A stretch of 64,000 nucleotides of DNA from the NCBI GenBank assembly GCA_000526255.1, contig JAFS01000002.1, forward strand, positions 744,001-808,000, in the 5' to 3' direction. The position numbers and the translations under genes were made by a program. This DNA comes from Verrucomicrobia bacterium LP2A. GTDB lineage: Bacteria > Verrucomicrobiota > Verrucomicrobiia > Methylacidiphilales > Methylacidiphilaceae. The notes below the pieces were generated by a model. That model was not told where the DNA came from. It saw only the letters and a list, made by a program, of their open reading frames with translations, and did no database searches. Shown here piece after piece: positions 1 to 8,075 of this stretch (the stretch's first letter is position 1; the number at the start of each line of letters is the position of its first letter).

Positions 1-220
1 GGATCTGGCGGTAGGCGGTCAAACCGTCGCATTCGTATGGTCGTAGCTCCTCGGGGTGGGAAAGCAAGGGGCAGCCGGGCACGGCACCGCGCAATCGGCG
101 CAAGATCTCCCGAGGGGAGCAGGAAGGGCCTCCCGTTCCCGGCGTCCCGTACGGGCGATCCCCTTGCTCCCCCCGCGCAGCGAGGACGCGGCGGAACGAG
201 CCAAGAGACGGATGAGTCAC
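1..220 (-). CDS. glcD: Glycolate oxidase FAD-binding subunit GlcD, N-terminal fragment (runs off left edge)
   Basis: Translating the complement of the first 220 bases gives a frame ending in residues like ILRRLRGAVPG and EELRPYECDGLTAYRQ. This is the N-terminal signature of GlcD, the FAD subunit that oxidises glycolate to glyoxylate. The rest of the gene lies beyond the window. It follows glcF by 41 bases on the same strand, the expected partner. The start is uncertain: a GTG at 218-220 would add about 40 residues before the conserved part. A TTG at 101-103 fits the family length better but has no well-spaced Shine-Dalgarno. No ATG is available in frame. Confidence 0.8.
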   Translation of the reverse strand, partial: MTHPSLGSFRRVLAARGEQGDRPYGTPGTGGPSCSPREILRRLRGAVPGCPLLSHPEELRPYECDGLTAYRQI

Positions 221-261
221 AAGAGACGATTGCCTAAAAAGGGAGGCTTTGACAGTTCTTC

Positions 262-1542
262 CTACGTCTGAACGGCGGGGCAAGCCTCGCGCCCATGCCC
301 ATTTGCCTCGCCTCGGGTGGGAACTCCATGAGAAGCGCCGGCTTGCGTCTGGCATTCGTCGATCAACTCGATCCAGTGGCGCACCCGGAGCTGGCTCCCG
401 CTCGCAAGATGGATCTGGCAGCCGATATTCGCCGTGAGAATCTCTGCGGGTGCCCCCGCTTCCAAGGCGGATGCCTTCCGTGCCCGAAGCTGGTTGGAGA
501 GCCTCGGCTGCAGGAGCGCATACGCTCCGGCGGCGCCGCAGCAGGCGGGGGAGTCGGGCTGCGGCACTAGGGGAATTCCCAGCTTCCGAAACAGTGCTTC
601 GACGGCACCCGGTTGCTGCGTGCATGGGCAGTGGATCGCGATCGCTCTCCCCGGGGGAGCGATGGGAAGGCGCAGTCCCTCGGAAAGGAGCAGATCGGCT
701 GGGTCCTTTACGGCGTCCGCGATCCGGCGGGCGCGGTCGGCGTAAGCCGGATCCCTTGCGAGAAGGTCCGGGTATTCGCGAACCATGAGGGCACAGGCGC
801 TTGCGGGAATGAGGAGCGCTTCGGCCCCCGCCTGCAGCTCTGGCCACCAGAGGTCGATGTTTCGCCGGATTTGGCGAAGGGCCGCTTCTTCGGAGCCGAG
901 GTGGTGGAAGAGGGCGCCGCAGCAGCCCGATCCCGGGGAGAAGATGGGTTCGATCCCCAGCCGGTCACAGACGCGGGCCAGAGAGAGATGGGTGGCGGGA
1001 GAGAGAACCGATTGGGCGCAGCCGGGAACGAGCAGCATGCGGCGGCGGTGAGGATGGAGAACGGGGGGAAGTGCGGCCGGAGGAGGTGTCGGAAGCTTGG
1101 CCGCCAGGGAAGCCGGAAGGACTGGGCGGATCCAGCGGGCGACGGCGACGACGCGGGAGAAGCGGGCGGGATAGGGGACGATGGTGCGGATCAACCAGCG
1201 GAGCAGTCGATCCCTTGGGCCCCGAGGGCTCTGGGCGGCAAGCAGGCCCCGGGTCGTTGCCACAAGCCGTCCATACTCGACCCCGGAGGGGCAGGCCCGC
1301 TCGCAGGCCCGGCAGAGGAGACAGCGATCGAGATGCGCCCGGGCGATGACTCCCCCCCGGCCCTCCAGCACTTCCTTGATCAGGTAGATCCGGCCTCGAG
1401 GGCTATCCAGCTCGTCTCCCAAGAGCTGATAGGTCGGACAGGCCGGCAGGCAGAAGCCGCAATGCACGCAGGCGCGAATCAGCCGTTCCCCTTCCCGAGC
1501 GGCAGCCTCCCCTTGCAGGGAATGGGAGAGGTGGACTTCCAT
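262..1542 (-). CDS. glcF: Glycolate oxidase iron-sulfur subunit GlcF
   Basis: The 426-residue protein has two 4Fe-4S ferredoxin-type clusters near the N-terminus (CVHCGFCLPACP around residue 26 and CLLCRACERACP around residue 75). Two CCG domains follow (SGCCGALFHHLG and SPACCGAAGAY). This is the standard GlcF layout and length. It passes electrons from the FAD subunit during glycolate oxidation, probably at the membrane. glcD follows directly downstream. In an autotroph the pair would salvage 2-phosphoglycolate carbon; that use is inferred. PEP carboxykinase lies 134 bases upstream on the same strand, so co-transcription is possible but unproven. Confidence 0.93.
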   Translation of the reverse strand: MEVHLSHSLQGEAAAREGERLIRACVHCGFCLPACPTYQLLGDELDSPRGRIYLIKEVLEGRGGVIARAHLDRCLLCRACERACPSGVEYGRLVATTRGLLAAQSPRGPRDRLLRWLIRTIVPYPARFSRVVAVARWIRPVLPASLAAKLPTPPPAALPPVLHPHRRRMLLVPGCAQSVLSPATHLSLARVCDRLGIEPIFSPGSGCCGALFHHLGSEEAALRQIRRNIDLWWPELQAGAEALLIPASACALMVREYPDLLARDPAYADRARRIADAVKDPADLLLSEGLRLPIAPPGRAIAIHCPCTQQPGAVEALFRKLGIPLVPQPDSPACCGAAGAYALLQPRLSNQLRARKASALEAGAPAEILTANIGCQIHLASGSQLRVRHWIELIDECQTQAGASHGVPTRGEANGHGREACPAVQT

Positions 1543-1676
1543 GGGGGCTCTTGGCGGAGGAAGCTACCCACTCCGGCTCTTTCTTGCAAAACCGATCGTA
1601 GCGCTCGCGTTCGCCGATGGGACGGAGAGAATGGATCGAGCGCGCAATCGGCTCGGAATCGGCGGACAAGAGAGGC

Positions 1677-3281
1677 TCACATCCGAGGACCCGCGTCGGC
1701 AAGGTCGGCAGGAACATCGGTGCCGAAGCGCGCGAAGTTCTCCCGGAAGAGAGCGGCGAGCTTTCGGGCCTGGCCCCGATAACGCTCCGGATCGTTCCAG
1801 GTCGTTGCGGGAAACAGCATGGCGGTGTCGACATTCGGGCAGGCCCGAGGGATTCGGAGCCCGAAAAAGGGCTCTTCGACGCAGTCGGCCTTGGCAAGCG
1901 AGCCGTCGCAAATGGCGTGGACGATGGCGCGGGTCGTTGACAGGGGGATTCGACGGCCTTCTCCATAGGGTCCCGCCGTCCAACCCGTATTCACGAGCCA
2001 GACATGAGCGCCGTGCTCCTCGAGCTTTTTCTTCAGCAACTCTGCGTAAACCTTGGGAGGATGGACGAGGAAGGGAGCGCCGAAACAGGTGCTGAAGGTA
2101 GCTTCCGGGCTCCGAACGCCGACCTCGGTCCCCGCCACCTTGGCGGTGTAGCCCGATAAGAAGTGGTAGAGGGCCTGATCCCGCGTGAGTCGGGCAACGG
2201 GTGGCAAAATGCCGAAGGCGTCGCAGGCGAGAAAGACGACCTGTTTCGGATGCCCTCCCATCCCGTTTTCGGCAGCATGCGGCAGGTAGTCGACCGGGTA
2301 GGCTGAGCGTGTGTTTTCCGTCAGCGAGGCGTCGTCAAAGTCCACGCGGCGGCTGTCCACATCGAGCGAGACGTTTTCCAAGAGGGTGCCGAAACGCTGG
2401 CTCGCCGCGAAAATCTCAGGCTCGCCATGGGCGGAGAGGTGAATCACCTTGGCATAACAGCCTCCTTCGAAGTTGAAGATCCCGGAATCAGTCCAGCCGT
2501 GCTCGTCGTCGCCGATCAGCGTCCGATGCGGATCGGCGGAAAGGGTGGTCTTGCCGGTGCCGGAAAGCCCGAAAAAAATGGCCGCCTCCGCGGGAGATGC
2601 TCCGAAGTTGGCCGAGCAGTGCATGGAGAGGATTCCCTGCTGAGGGAAAAGATAGTTGAGGATCGTGAAGACTGATTTTTTGATCTCCCCGGCGTAGGCG
2701 GTCCCGCCAATCAGCACCAAGCCCTGGCCGAGATGGATCGTAATAAATGCTTCGGACCGGATTCCGTCGACGGCGGGATCGGCGCGGAAATCGGGGACGT
2801 GGAGGATCGTAAAGGCAGGATTCGCGTGGGGTAGCTTCGACCGGTCCTTCTCTCGAACGAAGAGAGTTCGAGCAAAGAGGGAGTGGACCGCCCGCTCCGT
2901 GATGATCCGGAGGGGGATGCGGTAACGGGGGTCGACACCGCCGTAGCAGTCCTGGATGAACAAGTCCTTGCCCTGAAGGTAGGCAAGGAGCCGTCTCCGC
3001 AAGAGCTCGAAGGCCTCCGGAGAGAGTGGCTGATTCACCGCTCCCCACCAGATCTTTTCCCGGGAAGTAGGCTCCTCAACGAGGAACTTGTCCTTCGGAA
3101 GGCGGCCGGTGTGCTCACCCGTCCGGAAGACAAAGGGTCCAAGATGGCTCACCATTCCCTCGTAACGGCGAATGGCGGCCTCGTAGAGGGCTGGCGTCGT
3201 CAGATTCCAATAGACTTCGCGGACGTTCCGGATGCCGAGAGATTCCAAACCAGCGGTATAGGCCACGTACCCTCCGTTCAT
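1677..3281 (-). CDS. pckA: Phosphoenolpyruvate carboxykinase (ATP)
   Basis: This 534-residue protein is full length for ATP-dependent PEPCK, which converts oxaloacetate and ATP to PEP, CO2 and ADP for gluconeogenesis. Visible motifs are the kinase-1a P-loop GLSGTGKTTLSAD, the metal/nucleotide loop GDDEHGW, the oxaloacetate-binding region with GEHTGRLPKDKF, and YTAKVAGTE with GVRSPEATFSTCFGAPF. The frame stays open upstream, but the ATG at 3279-3281 (MNGGYVAYTAG) gives the usual N-terminus, and the extra upstream residues have no family resemblance. It lies between fructose-bisphosphate aldolase and glcF, a gluconeogenic and C2-salvage neighbourhood. Confidence 0.95.
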   Translation of the reverse strand: MNGGYVAYTAGLESLGIRNVREVYWNLTTPALYEAAIRRYEGMVSHLGPFVFRTGEHTGRLPKDKFLVEEPTSREKIWWGAVNQPLSPEAFELLRRRLLAYLQGKDLFIQDCYGGVDPRYRIPLRIITERAVHSLFARTLFVREKDRSKLPHANPAFTILHVPDFRADPAVDGIRSEAFITIHLGQGLVLIGGTAYAGEIKKSVFTILNYLFPQQGILSMHCSANFGASPAEAAIFFGLSGTGKTTLSADPHRTLIGDDEHGWTDSGIFNFEGGCYAKVIHLSAHGEPEIFAASQRFGTLLENVSLDVDSRRVDFDDASLTENTRSAYPVDYLPHAAENGMGGHPKQVVFLACDAFGILPPVARLTRDQALYHFLSGYTAKVAGTEVGVRSPEATFSTCFGAPFLVHPPKVYAELLKKKLEEHGAHVWLVNTGWTAGPYGEGRRIPLSTTRAIVHAICDGSLAKADCVEEPFFGLRIPRACPNVDTAMLFPATTWNDPERYRGQARKLAALFRENFARFGTDVPADLADAGPRM

Positions 3282-3346
3282 TGTGCGCCGGGCTCCGCCA
3301 GTGAAACGGAGCCCGTTTTGGGTCGGCGAAGAGCCGAGCCTAGACG

Positions 3347-4312
3347 CTAGGCGCCTCGCTGAGCGAGGATCGCCTTGCGCACCGACTCGAGCTGCTTGGC
3401 GCAACCGAGCTTTTCGCTCTTGTGCGCGATGAAATTCGCATACTCGGCCATGTAGGTCCGGCCCGCTCCCCGGAAGTCGAAGTCCTCCGGATGGTCGCGC
3501 AAATGCTCGCGGTGCACGCGCATCCATACCAAGCGTCCGTCGGTGTCAATATTGATCTTGGTGACTCCCAGCCTGGCCGCAGGGAGGTATTCGTTGTCGT
3601 CCACGCCGCAGGCGCTCGGATCGAGCTTCCCGCCCGCTGCGTTGATCCGACTCACTTCCTCCTGGGGAACGCTCGAGCTGCCGTGCATCACGAGCGGAAA
3701 ACCGGGCAGGCGCTTGGAGATCGCTTCCAGCACGTCGAAGTGGATCGACTGTCTCCCCTTGAACTTGTAGGCCCCGTGGCTCGTTCCGACCGCGGAGGCG
3801 AGGGAATCGCAGCCTGTCTGCTCGACGAACTCCTTTGCCTGTTCCGGATCGGTGAGGCAGGCGTGCCCCTCTTCGACCTTGATATCCTCTTCGACCCCGC
3901 CGAGCATTCCGAGCTCGGCCTCCACGCTCACCCCTTTGGCATGGGCCCGCTCGACCACACGGCGGGTCACAGCGACGTTCTCTTCGAACGGGTGGTGTGA
4001 GGCATCGATCATGACCGAGCTGTAGAAGCCCGAATCGATGCAGTCATAGCAGGTCTCCTCGTCGCCATGATCGAGGTGGACGGCGAAGATGCTCTCCGGG
4101 TAGATGCTTTCGGAGGCCCGGATGATCGCTTCGAGCATCCGCTTGTCGGCATACTTCCTTGCTCCTCTCGAGATTTGGATGATGAAGGGAGCCTGCGCCT
4201 GCGCGCATCCCCGGAAGAGGCCGAGGGACTGCTCCATGTTGTTGATATTGTATGCGCCGATCGCATATTTTCCGTAGGCGCAACGAAACAGTTCCGCTGT
4301 CGTGACAATCAT
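3347..4312 (-). CDS. fba: Class II fructose-bisphosphate aldolase
   Basis: The 321-residue protein is a zinc-dependent class II aldolase that interconverts fructose-1,6-bisphosphate with the two triose phosphates. Supporting motifs are the zinc histidine in HLDHGDEETC, SVMIDASHHPFEENV, the glycine-rich VGTSHGAYKF, and VMHGSSSVP with INIDTDGR in the C-terminal half. The start is the ATG at 4310-4312 (MIVTTAELF); the frame continues upstream without family similarity because it lies antisense to the next gene. It is 65 bases upstream of PEPCK on the same strand, so the two probably form a gluconeogenic operon. Confidence 0.95.
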   Translation of the reverse strand: MIVTTAELFRCAYGKYAIGAYNINNMEQSLGLFRGCAQAQAPFIIQISRGARKYADKRMLEAIIRASESIYPESIFAVHLDHGDEETCYDCIDSGFYSSVMIDASHHPFEENVAVTRRVVERAHAKGVSVEAELGMLGGVEEDIKVEEGHACLTDPEQAKEFVEQTGCDSLASAVGTSHGAYKFKGRQSIHFDVLEAISKRLPGFPLVMHGSSSVPQEEVSRINAAGGKLDPSACGVDDNEYLPAARLGVTKINIDTDGRLVWMRVHREHLRDHPEDFDFRGAGRTYMAEYANFIAHKSEKLGCAKQLESVRKAILAQRGA

Positions 4313-4375
4313 GCCGTCTGCCTCCTTCTCCTTGGCTTGCCGGAACCCATCCGGCGATCTTTGCTCTTGTAGGGT

Positions 4376-5251
4376 ATGCGCCAGAGTACGTTCCCCTCTA
4401 TTCCTGAGCAAGCGCGAAGTAGCGGGATCGGCGCGGGCGAAGAGCGGGGGCGGCGTCTGAGCAAGTTCCGCGATCGGGCCCTCGTCTTGGCGGGTCACGG
4501 TTCGATGTTCGCACCCGAATCGGCTCTCCCAATCTACCGGCATGCCGCGTCCTTGCGAAGGTCGGCGACGTTCGCCGCGGTCTACGAGTGCTTCTGGAAG
4601 GAGGAACCTTCCTACCGCACCGCCTTGTATGGAGTGGCAGAGGAGTGCATCTACCTCGTTCCCGATTTCCTCAGTCACGGCTATTTCACCCGAGAGGTCC
4701 TTCCGCGGGAGTTCGGGCTGCTTGGGCCCCTCACCCGACGGGGCTCTTGCGAGATCCGCTATTGCGAGCCGCCGGGGTGCCATCCGCGCATGGCCGAGGC
4801 GATCGTCGAGCAGGCTCTCAGGGCACTCCGGGAAGCTGCTTGCCGTGACGTCGCGCTGCTCCTGGTCGGCCATGGAACCGACCGGAACGAGAACTCCGCA
4901 GAGACCGCAAGGGAGCAAGCCGAGCGCATTCGAGCGTCCGGGCGTTTCGCCGAATGCAGCGTGGCGTTCCTGGAGCAGGAACCGCGCGTCTCCCGATGGC
5001 GCGAGCTGGTGAGCATGCGCGATCTCGCCGTCGTTCCGTTCTTTCTTTCCGAAGGGAAGCACTCATACACCGACATTCCCCGCCTGATGGGCTTGAGCCG
5101 GTATCCGCAGGAGCGCGAGTTCTGCAACCCGCAAGCGACCGAGGGGGGGCGACGGGTCTACTATGCGGGAGCTGCGGGAATGGCTTCCATCGTGGATCAG
5201 GTAATCCTGGCACAGGCACTCGCATTCGATGAAGCTCACGGACTGGTTTGA
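4376..5251 (+). CDS. CbiX-type chelatase family protein (sirohydrochlorin chelatase-like)
   Basis: The 291-residue protein has two CbiX-like half-domains, each opening with a hydrophobic strand and GHG motif (ALVLAGHGS around residue 35 and ALLLVGHGTDRNENS around residue 160). The second half ends with VVPFFLSEGKHSYTDIP, which carries a metal-site-like histidine. Such proteins insert Co2+ or Fe2+ into sirohydrochlorin, though some homologues have no proven substrate. The next gene overlaps it by 23 bases and encodes a 4Fe-4S protein, so the two products probably act together, as in the fused DR2241-type proteins. About 30 unconserved residues precede the first domain, so the true start may be later. 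Confidence 0.8.
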   Translation: MRQSTFPSIPEQARSSGIGAGEERGRRLSKFRDRALVLAGHGSMFAPESALPIYRHAASLRRSATFAAVYECFWKEEPSYRTALYGVAEECIYLVPDFLSHGYFTREVLPREFGLLGPLTRRGSCEIRYCEPPGCHPRMAEAIVEQALRALREAACRDVALLLVGHGTDRNENSAETAREQAERIRASGRFAECSVAFLEQEPRVSRWRELVSMRDLAVVPFFLSEGKHSYTDIPRLMGLSRYPQEREFCNPQATEGGRRVYYAGAAGMASIVDQVILAQALAFDEAHGLV

Positions 5252-5804
5252 AACTCGGCTTGCGCGGACCCACTCGCCCTGGATCCTGGGTGAAATTCGG
5301 ATCTCTCCCGGCTACCTTCTGACTCATCGGGAGGACGTTCCGGAAGATCCTCGGCTGGAGCTCGTGTCGAGTGGCGAAGCCTTTCTGGATCTGGTCCGCT
5401 TCGATTCGGCCGGCCGTTTTCGGCCGCTGCGCGGAGCTCCCGGATTGCGCAAGGGGTGGCGGCGCGGACCGTTTTCGGCCGCTGCGCTCATCGCCGACCT
5501 CCAGCTTCTCTATCCGGGAGCGGTAGCACTGCTCGCTGCCTGGGAGGAAGAGCGGCTCGCGCCGACGCCTTTTGCGGAGACGGCCGGCCGTCAGACCGGC
5601 CTCTACCAGGTCACACGGCGGCTCTCCTCCGAAGACCTGCCCCCCCTGGTCGAGGAGATCTGCGCGCAGGGCTGCCTACGCCGACCTCTTTGGCATGCTT
5701 CGAAGCTCGGATCGGATAGGGCAGGGGATCTCTCTCTCCTCTGCCCCGAGGCGTGTCCTTTTTTCCTCCACAAGGCCCGCTCACGAGCTAAAAGACCTGC
5801 TTGA
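5229..5804 (+). CDS. DR2241-like 4Fe-4S cluster protein paired with CbiX
   Basis: The 191-residue protein has four C-terminal cysteines in two CxxxC pairs (EICAQGC and LLCPEAC). This resembles the 4Fe-4S domain that accompanies CbiX domains in DR2241-type proteins. The N-terminal part (WILGEIRISPGYLLTHRED and AFLDLVRFDSAGRFRPL) resembles the stabilising domain of that family. It starts inside the end of the CbiX gene, which suggests translational coupling and a joint complex. Its 3' end overlaps the converging argA gene by 17 bases. A 19-base direct repeat lies within it at 5414-5432 and 5469-5487. Function is inferred from context. Confidence 0.7.
   Translation: MKLTDWFETRLARTHSPWILGEIRISPGYLLTHREDVPEDPRLELVSSGEAFLDLVRFDSAGRFRPLRGAPGLRKGWRRGPFSAAALIADLQLLYPGAVALLAAWEEERLAPTPFAETAGRQTGLYQVTRRLSSEDLPPLVEEICAQGCLRRPLWHASKLGSDRAGDLSLLCPEACPFFLHKARSRAKRPA
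5414..5487. repeat. 19-base direct repeat, 55-base offset
   Basis: The 19-mer ccgttttcggccgctgcgc occurs exactly at 5414-5432 and again at 5469-5487. Because the offset is 55 bases, the copies are read in different frames of the Fe-S protein gene and give different peptides. An exact match of this length so close is unlikely to be chance, so a small local duplication is suspected. Confidence 0.75.
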
Positions 5805-7068
5805 GGAGTACCTTCGAGCGCCGACCGCTCTGCTCGTAGAGAAGCCGGCGGCTCGGCGGCAGATCGTCCGGAGTCCCCTCGCGGAACCCGACCTTTTGGG
5901 TGAAGAAATTGTAGGTCCGGGCCGAGAGCGCGAAGAGCTGCCGAATTCCCTCCTCGCGCGCGACCGAATGGGCGAAATGGACGAGCTTTCGTCCGAGCCC
6001 TTGGTTTTCGTAGACCCGGGCGACGGAAAGACAAGCGACTTCGGCCTGCGAGAATTCAGGGAAGCGATGGAGGGCCACGCAGCCGACGAGCCCCCGGTCG
6101 ATCTCCAGTACGTAGTAATCGCCCAGCCGGGCCAGAATGTTCTGTCGGGTGCGGGGCAACAGCTCGGCGGCATCCACCGATTGAGAGATGAGCTGGAGGA
6201 TGGAGCGGACATCTTTTTTCTGCGCCTTGCGGATCGACTCGTACCCCTCGGCGTAGACCATCGTGCCCACCCCCACCTGGGAAAAGAGCTCCGAGAGCAG
6301 GGCTTCGTCGATCCGAATGTCGAGGAGGTGAATTCGCCGCACCCCGCTCCGGCAGGCGGCAATCGAGTGGGAAAGCTTGGAGAGCAGGAGCGGGGAGGTC
6401 GTGTTCGCATGACGATGGACGAAGGACTCGGCCTCGCTCACGGAGAGCTGTCGCGCCAAGTCGGTTTCCTTGGCGTAATCGATTTCTCCGGAAAGGTAGA
6501 TCAGCTTCACGGCGCGGAGGGTCTCTGCGATCGCGACCGCCACCGCATCGGAGTTCACCCGGAACAGGTTGCCCTCTCGGTCGGAGCCGATCGGGCTGAT
6601 GATCGGCACGATGCCACGATCGAGAAGGTCGTGAAGGAAGGCGGCGTCGACCCGCTCGATCCGTCCGGTCAGCAGGTAGTTGACTCCGCCAACGATCCCG
6701 AAGGGGTGAACCACCAGGGCGTTCGGCAGAGCCGCCCGCAGATCGGCGGCTCCGAACGCGGCGAGAATCTGCTGCGCTACTTGGCAGGAGGCGGTCAGGC
6801 TCACCTTCAAGCTCGCGGCATCGGTGGGACCGGTTCCATCCGAGGAAGAGAGAGGGACCGAACGTTCGACGGCGAGCTCCCGCATCTGGTGGCCGACACC
6901 GTGGACGACGATCACCCGGACGCTCAGGCTGCGGAGAACGGCAAGGTCGAGCGCGAGATTCGCAAAGTTCTCGTGGGTGACCACCGCACCGTCCATAGCG
7001 ATGACAAAAATCTTGTCTCGAAACTCGGGTACATAGGTGAGAATCCCCCGCAGGTTCGTGAAGTTCAT
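5788..7068 (-). CDS. argA: N-acetylglutamate synthase (amino-acid acetyltransferase), ArgA type
   Basis: The 426-residue protein has an N-terminal amino-acid-kinase-like domain (residues ~20-280, with VVHGVGHQM, GIVGGVNYLLTGRIERVD and GIVPIISPIG) and a C-terminal GNAT acetyltransferase domain (~290-426, with ACLSVARVYENQGLGRKLVHFA as the acetyl-CoA loop region). This is the classical bifold ArgA, which makes N-acetylglutamate from acetyl-CoA and glutamate to begin arginine synthesis; the kinase-like domain normally senses arginine. Its ATG overlaps the pdxA stop by 4 bases, so it is translationally coupled in the surA-pdxA-argA run. Confidence 0.93.
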   Translation of the reverse strand: MNFTNLRGILTYVPEFRDKIFVIAMDGAVVTHENFANLALDLAVLRSLSVRVIVVHGVGHQMRELAVERSVPLSSSDGTGPTDAASLKVSLTASCQVAQQILAAFGAADLRAALPNALVVHPFGIVGGVNYLLTGRIERVDAAFLHDLLDRGIVPIISPIGSDREGNLFRVNSDAVAVAIAETLRAVKLIYLSGEIDYAKETDLARQLSVSEAESFVHRHANTTSPLLLSKLSHSIAACRSGVRRIHLLDIRIDEALLSELFSQVGVGTMVYAEGYESIRKAQKKDVRSILQLISQSVDAAELLPRTRQNILARLGDYYVLEIDRGLVGCVALHRFPEFSQAEVACLSVARVYENQGLGRKLVHFAHSVAREEGIRQLFALSARTYNFFTQKVGFREGTPDDLPPSRRLLYEQSGRRSKVLLKQVF

Positions 7069-7967
7069 CGGCTTTCTCCGGCGAGTTTCTGCTTCTGTCC
7101 GGCTTCCACCAGGCGTGCGGCCAGCCGGATCGCGGCAATCATGCTTCTGGGATCTGCGGCCTCCTTGCCGGCGATCGGGAAAGCGGTTCCATGATCGGGA
7201 GAGGTTCGGATGAGTGGGAGGCCGAGCGTGACATTGACCCCGGTGGCAAAGGCCACCAGCTTGAAAGGGATGAGGCCTTGATCGTGATAAGCGGCCACGA
7301 CCCCGGCAAATTCCCCGCGAAAGGCTTGGCGGAAGACGGAGTCCGGAGGCAGAGGGCCGGAAACGTCCCGGCCTCTTTTCCGCAAGAGGGTCATGGCCGG
7401 CTCAAAGAGATCTCGCTCCTCCGATCCAAAGAGGCCGCCCTCTCCGGCATGTGGATTGAGACCTGCGACAGCGATTCGCGGAGCCGGGCGTCCGAGTCGG
7501 ACCAGGAAGTCGGCGAGCAGCTCGGCCGAAAGCACGATCTTTTCGGGGCAAATCGAGTCGATCGCCTTGCGGAGGCTGCAGTGCGTGGAGAGCAAGGAAA
7601 CCGAGAGCCTTGGATGCCAAAAGCCCATGACGGCTCTTTCCGCCGCGCATCCGGTCCGTTCGGCAAAGAACTCGGTCTGCCCGGGATAAGGGAAACCGGC
7701 CGCCTGTAAGCCTGCCTTGTGCACGGGACCGGTTGCGATGGCTTGGATCGCTCCCTCCTTCCACAGGAGGAACGCCTCTTCCAGCCATTCCCGCGCGGCT
7801 CGGGCGGACGAGAGGCTCGGCTTGCCGGGGGGGAAACCCTGGTCGGAGCCGATCATGCGATAGGCGCAGCGAGCGGCAAGTCGGCCGGAGCGAATCGCCT
7901 TGCGGACGACTTCCGGGCCGATGCCCGTGGGTTCTCCTACGGGGATGCCGATGACCCATTTCTCCAT
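7065..7967 (-). CDS. pdxA: 4-hydroxythreonine-4-phosphate dehydrogenase PdxA
   Basis: This 300-residue enzyme belongs to the DXP-dependent pyridoxal phosphate pathway and oxidises 4-phosphohydroxy-L-threonine. The N-terminal GIPVGEPTGIGPEV, the phosphate-binding ATGPVHKAGL, and the metal-binding histidines in AAYHDQGLIPFK and RTSPDHGTAFPIAGK are all present. The ATG at 7965-7967 (MEKWVIGIPVG) is chosen; about 21 upstream in-frame residues lack similarity. It sits between the surA-like gene and argA. The surA-pdxA order is also known in Enterobacteria. Confidence 0.95.
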   Translation of the reverse strand: MEKWVIGIPVGEPTGIGPEVVRKAIRSGRLAARCAYRMIGSDQGFPPGKPSLSSARAAREWLEEAFLLWKEGAIQAIATGPVHKAGLQAAGFPYPGQTEFFAERTGCAAERAVMGFWHPRLSVSLLSTHCSLRKAIDSICPEKIVLSAELLADFLVRLGRPAPRIAVAGLNPHAGEGGLFGSEERDLFEPAMTLLRKRGRDVSGPLPPDSVFRQAFRGEFAGVVAAYHDQGLIPFKLVAFATGVNVTLGLPLIRTSPDHGTAFPIAGKEAADPRSMIAAIRLAARLVEAGQKQKLAGESR

Positions 7968-8075
7968 GCTACGACTTCCTGATGAGGATTCGTTCTGCGG
8001 GGGTGAAGCCCGTACAGAACCCGGGTTCATGTCGGATGGGGAACGTACCAGGAGGAAGCGCCTGTGCCATAGAAG

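Noticed and set aside
5572-7194. Plus-strand frame of about 540 codons across argA
   Set aside because: Antisense to argA with its two recognisable domains; no ribosome site and no similarity.
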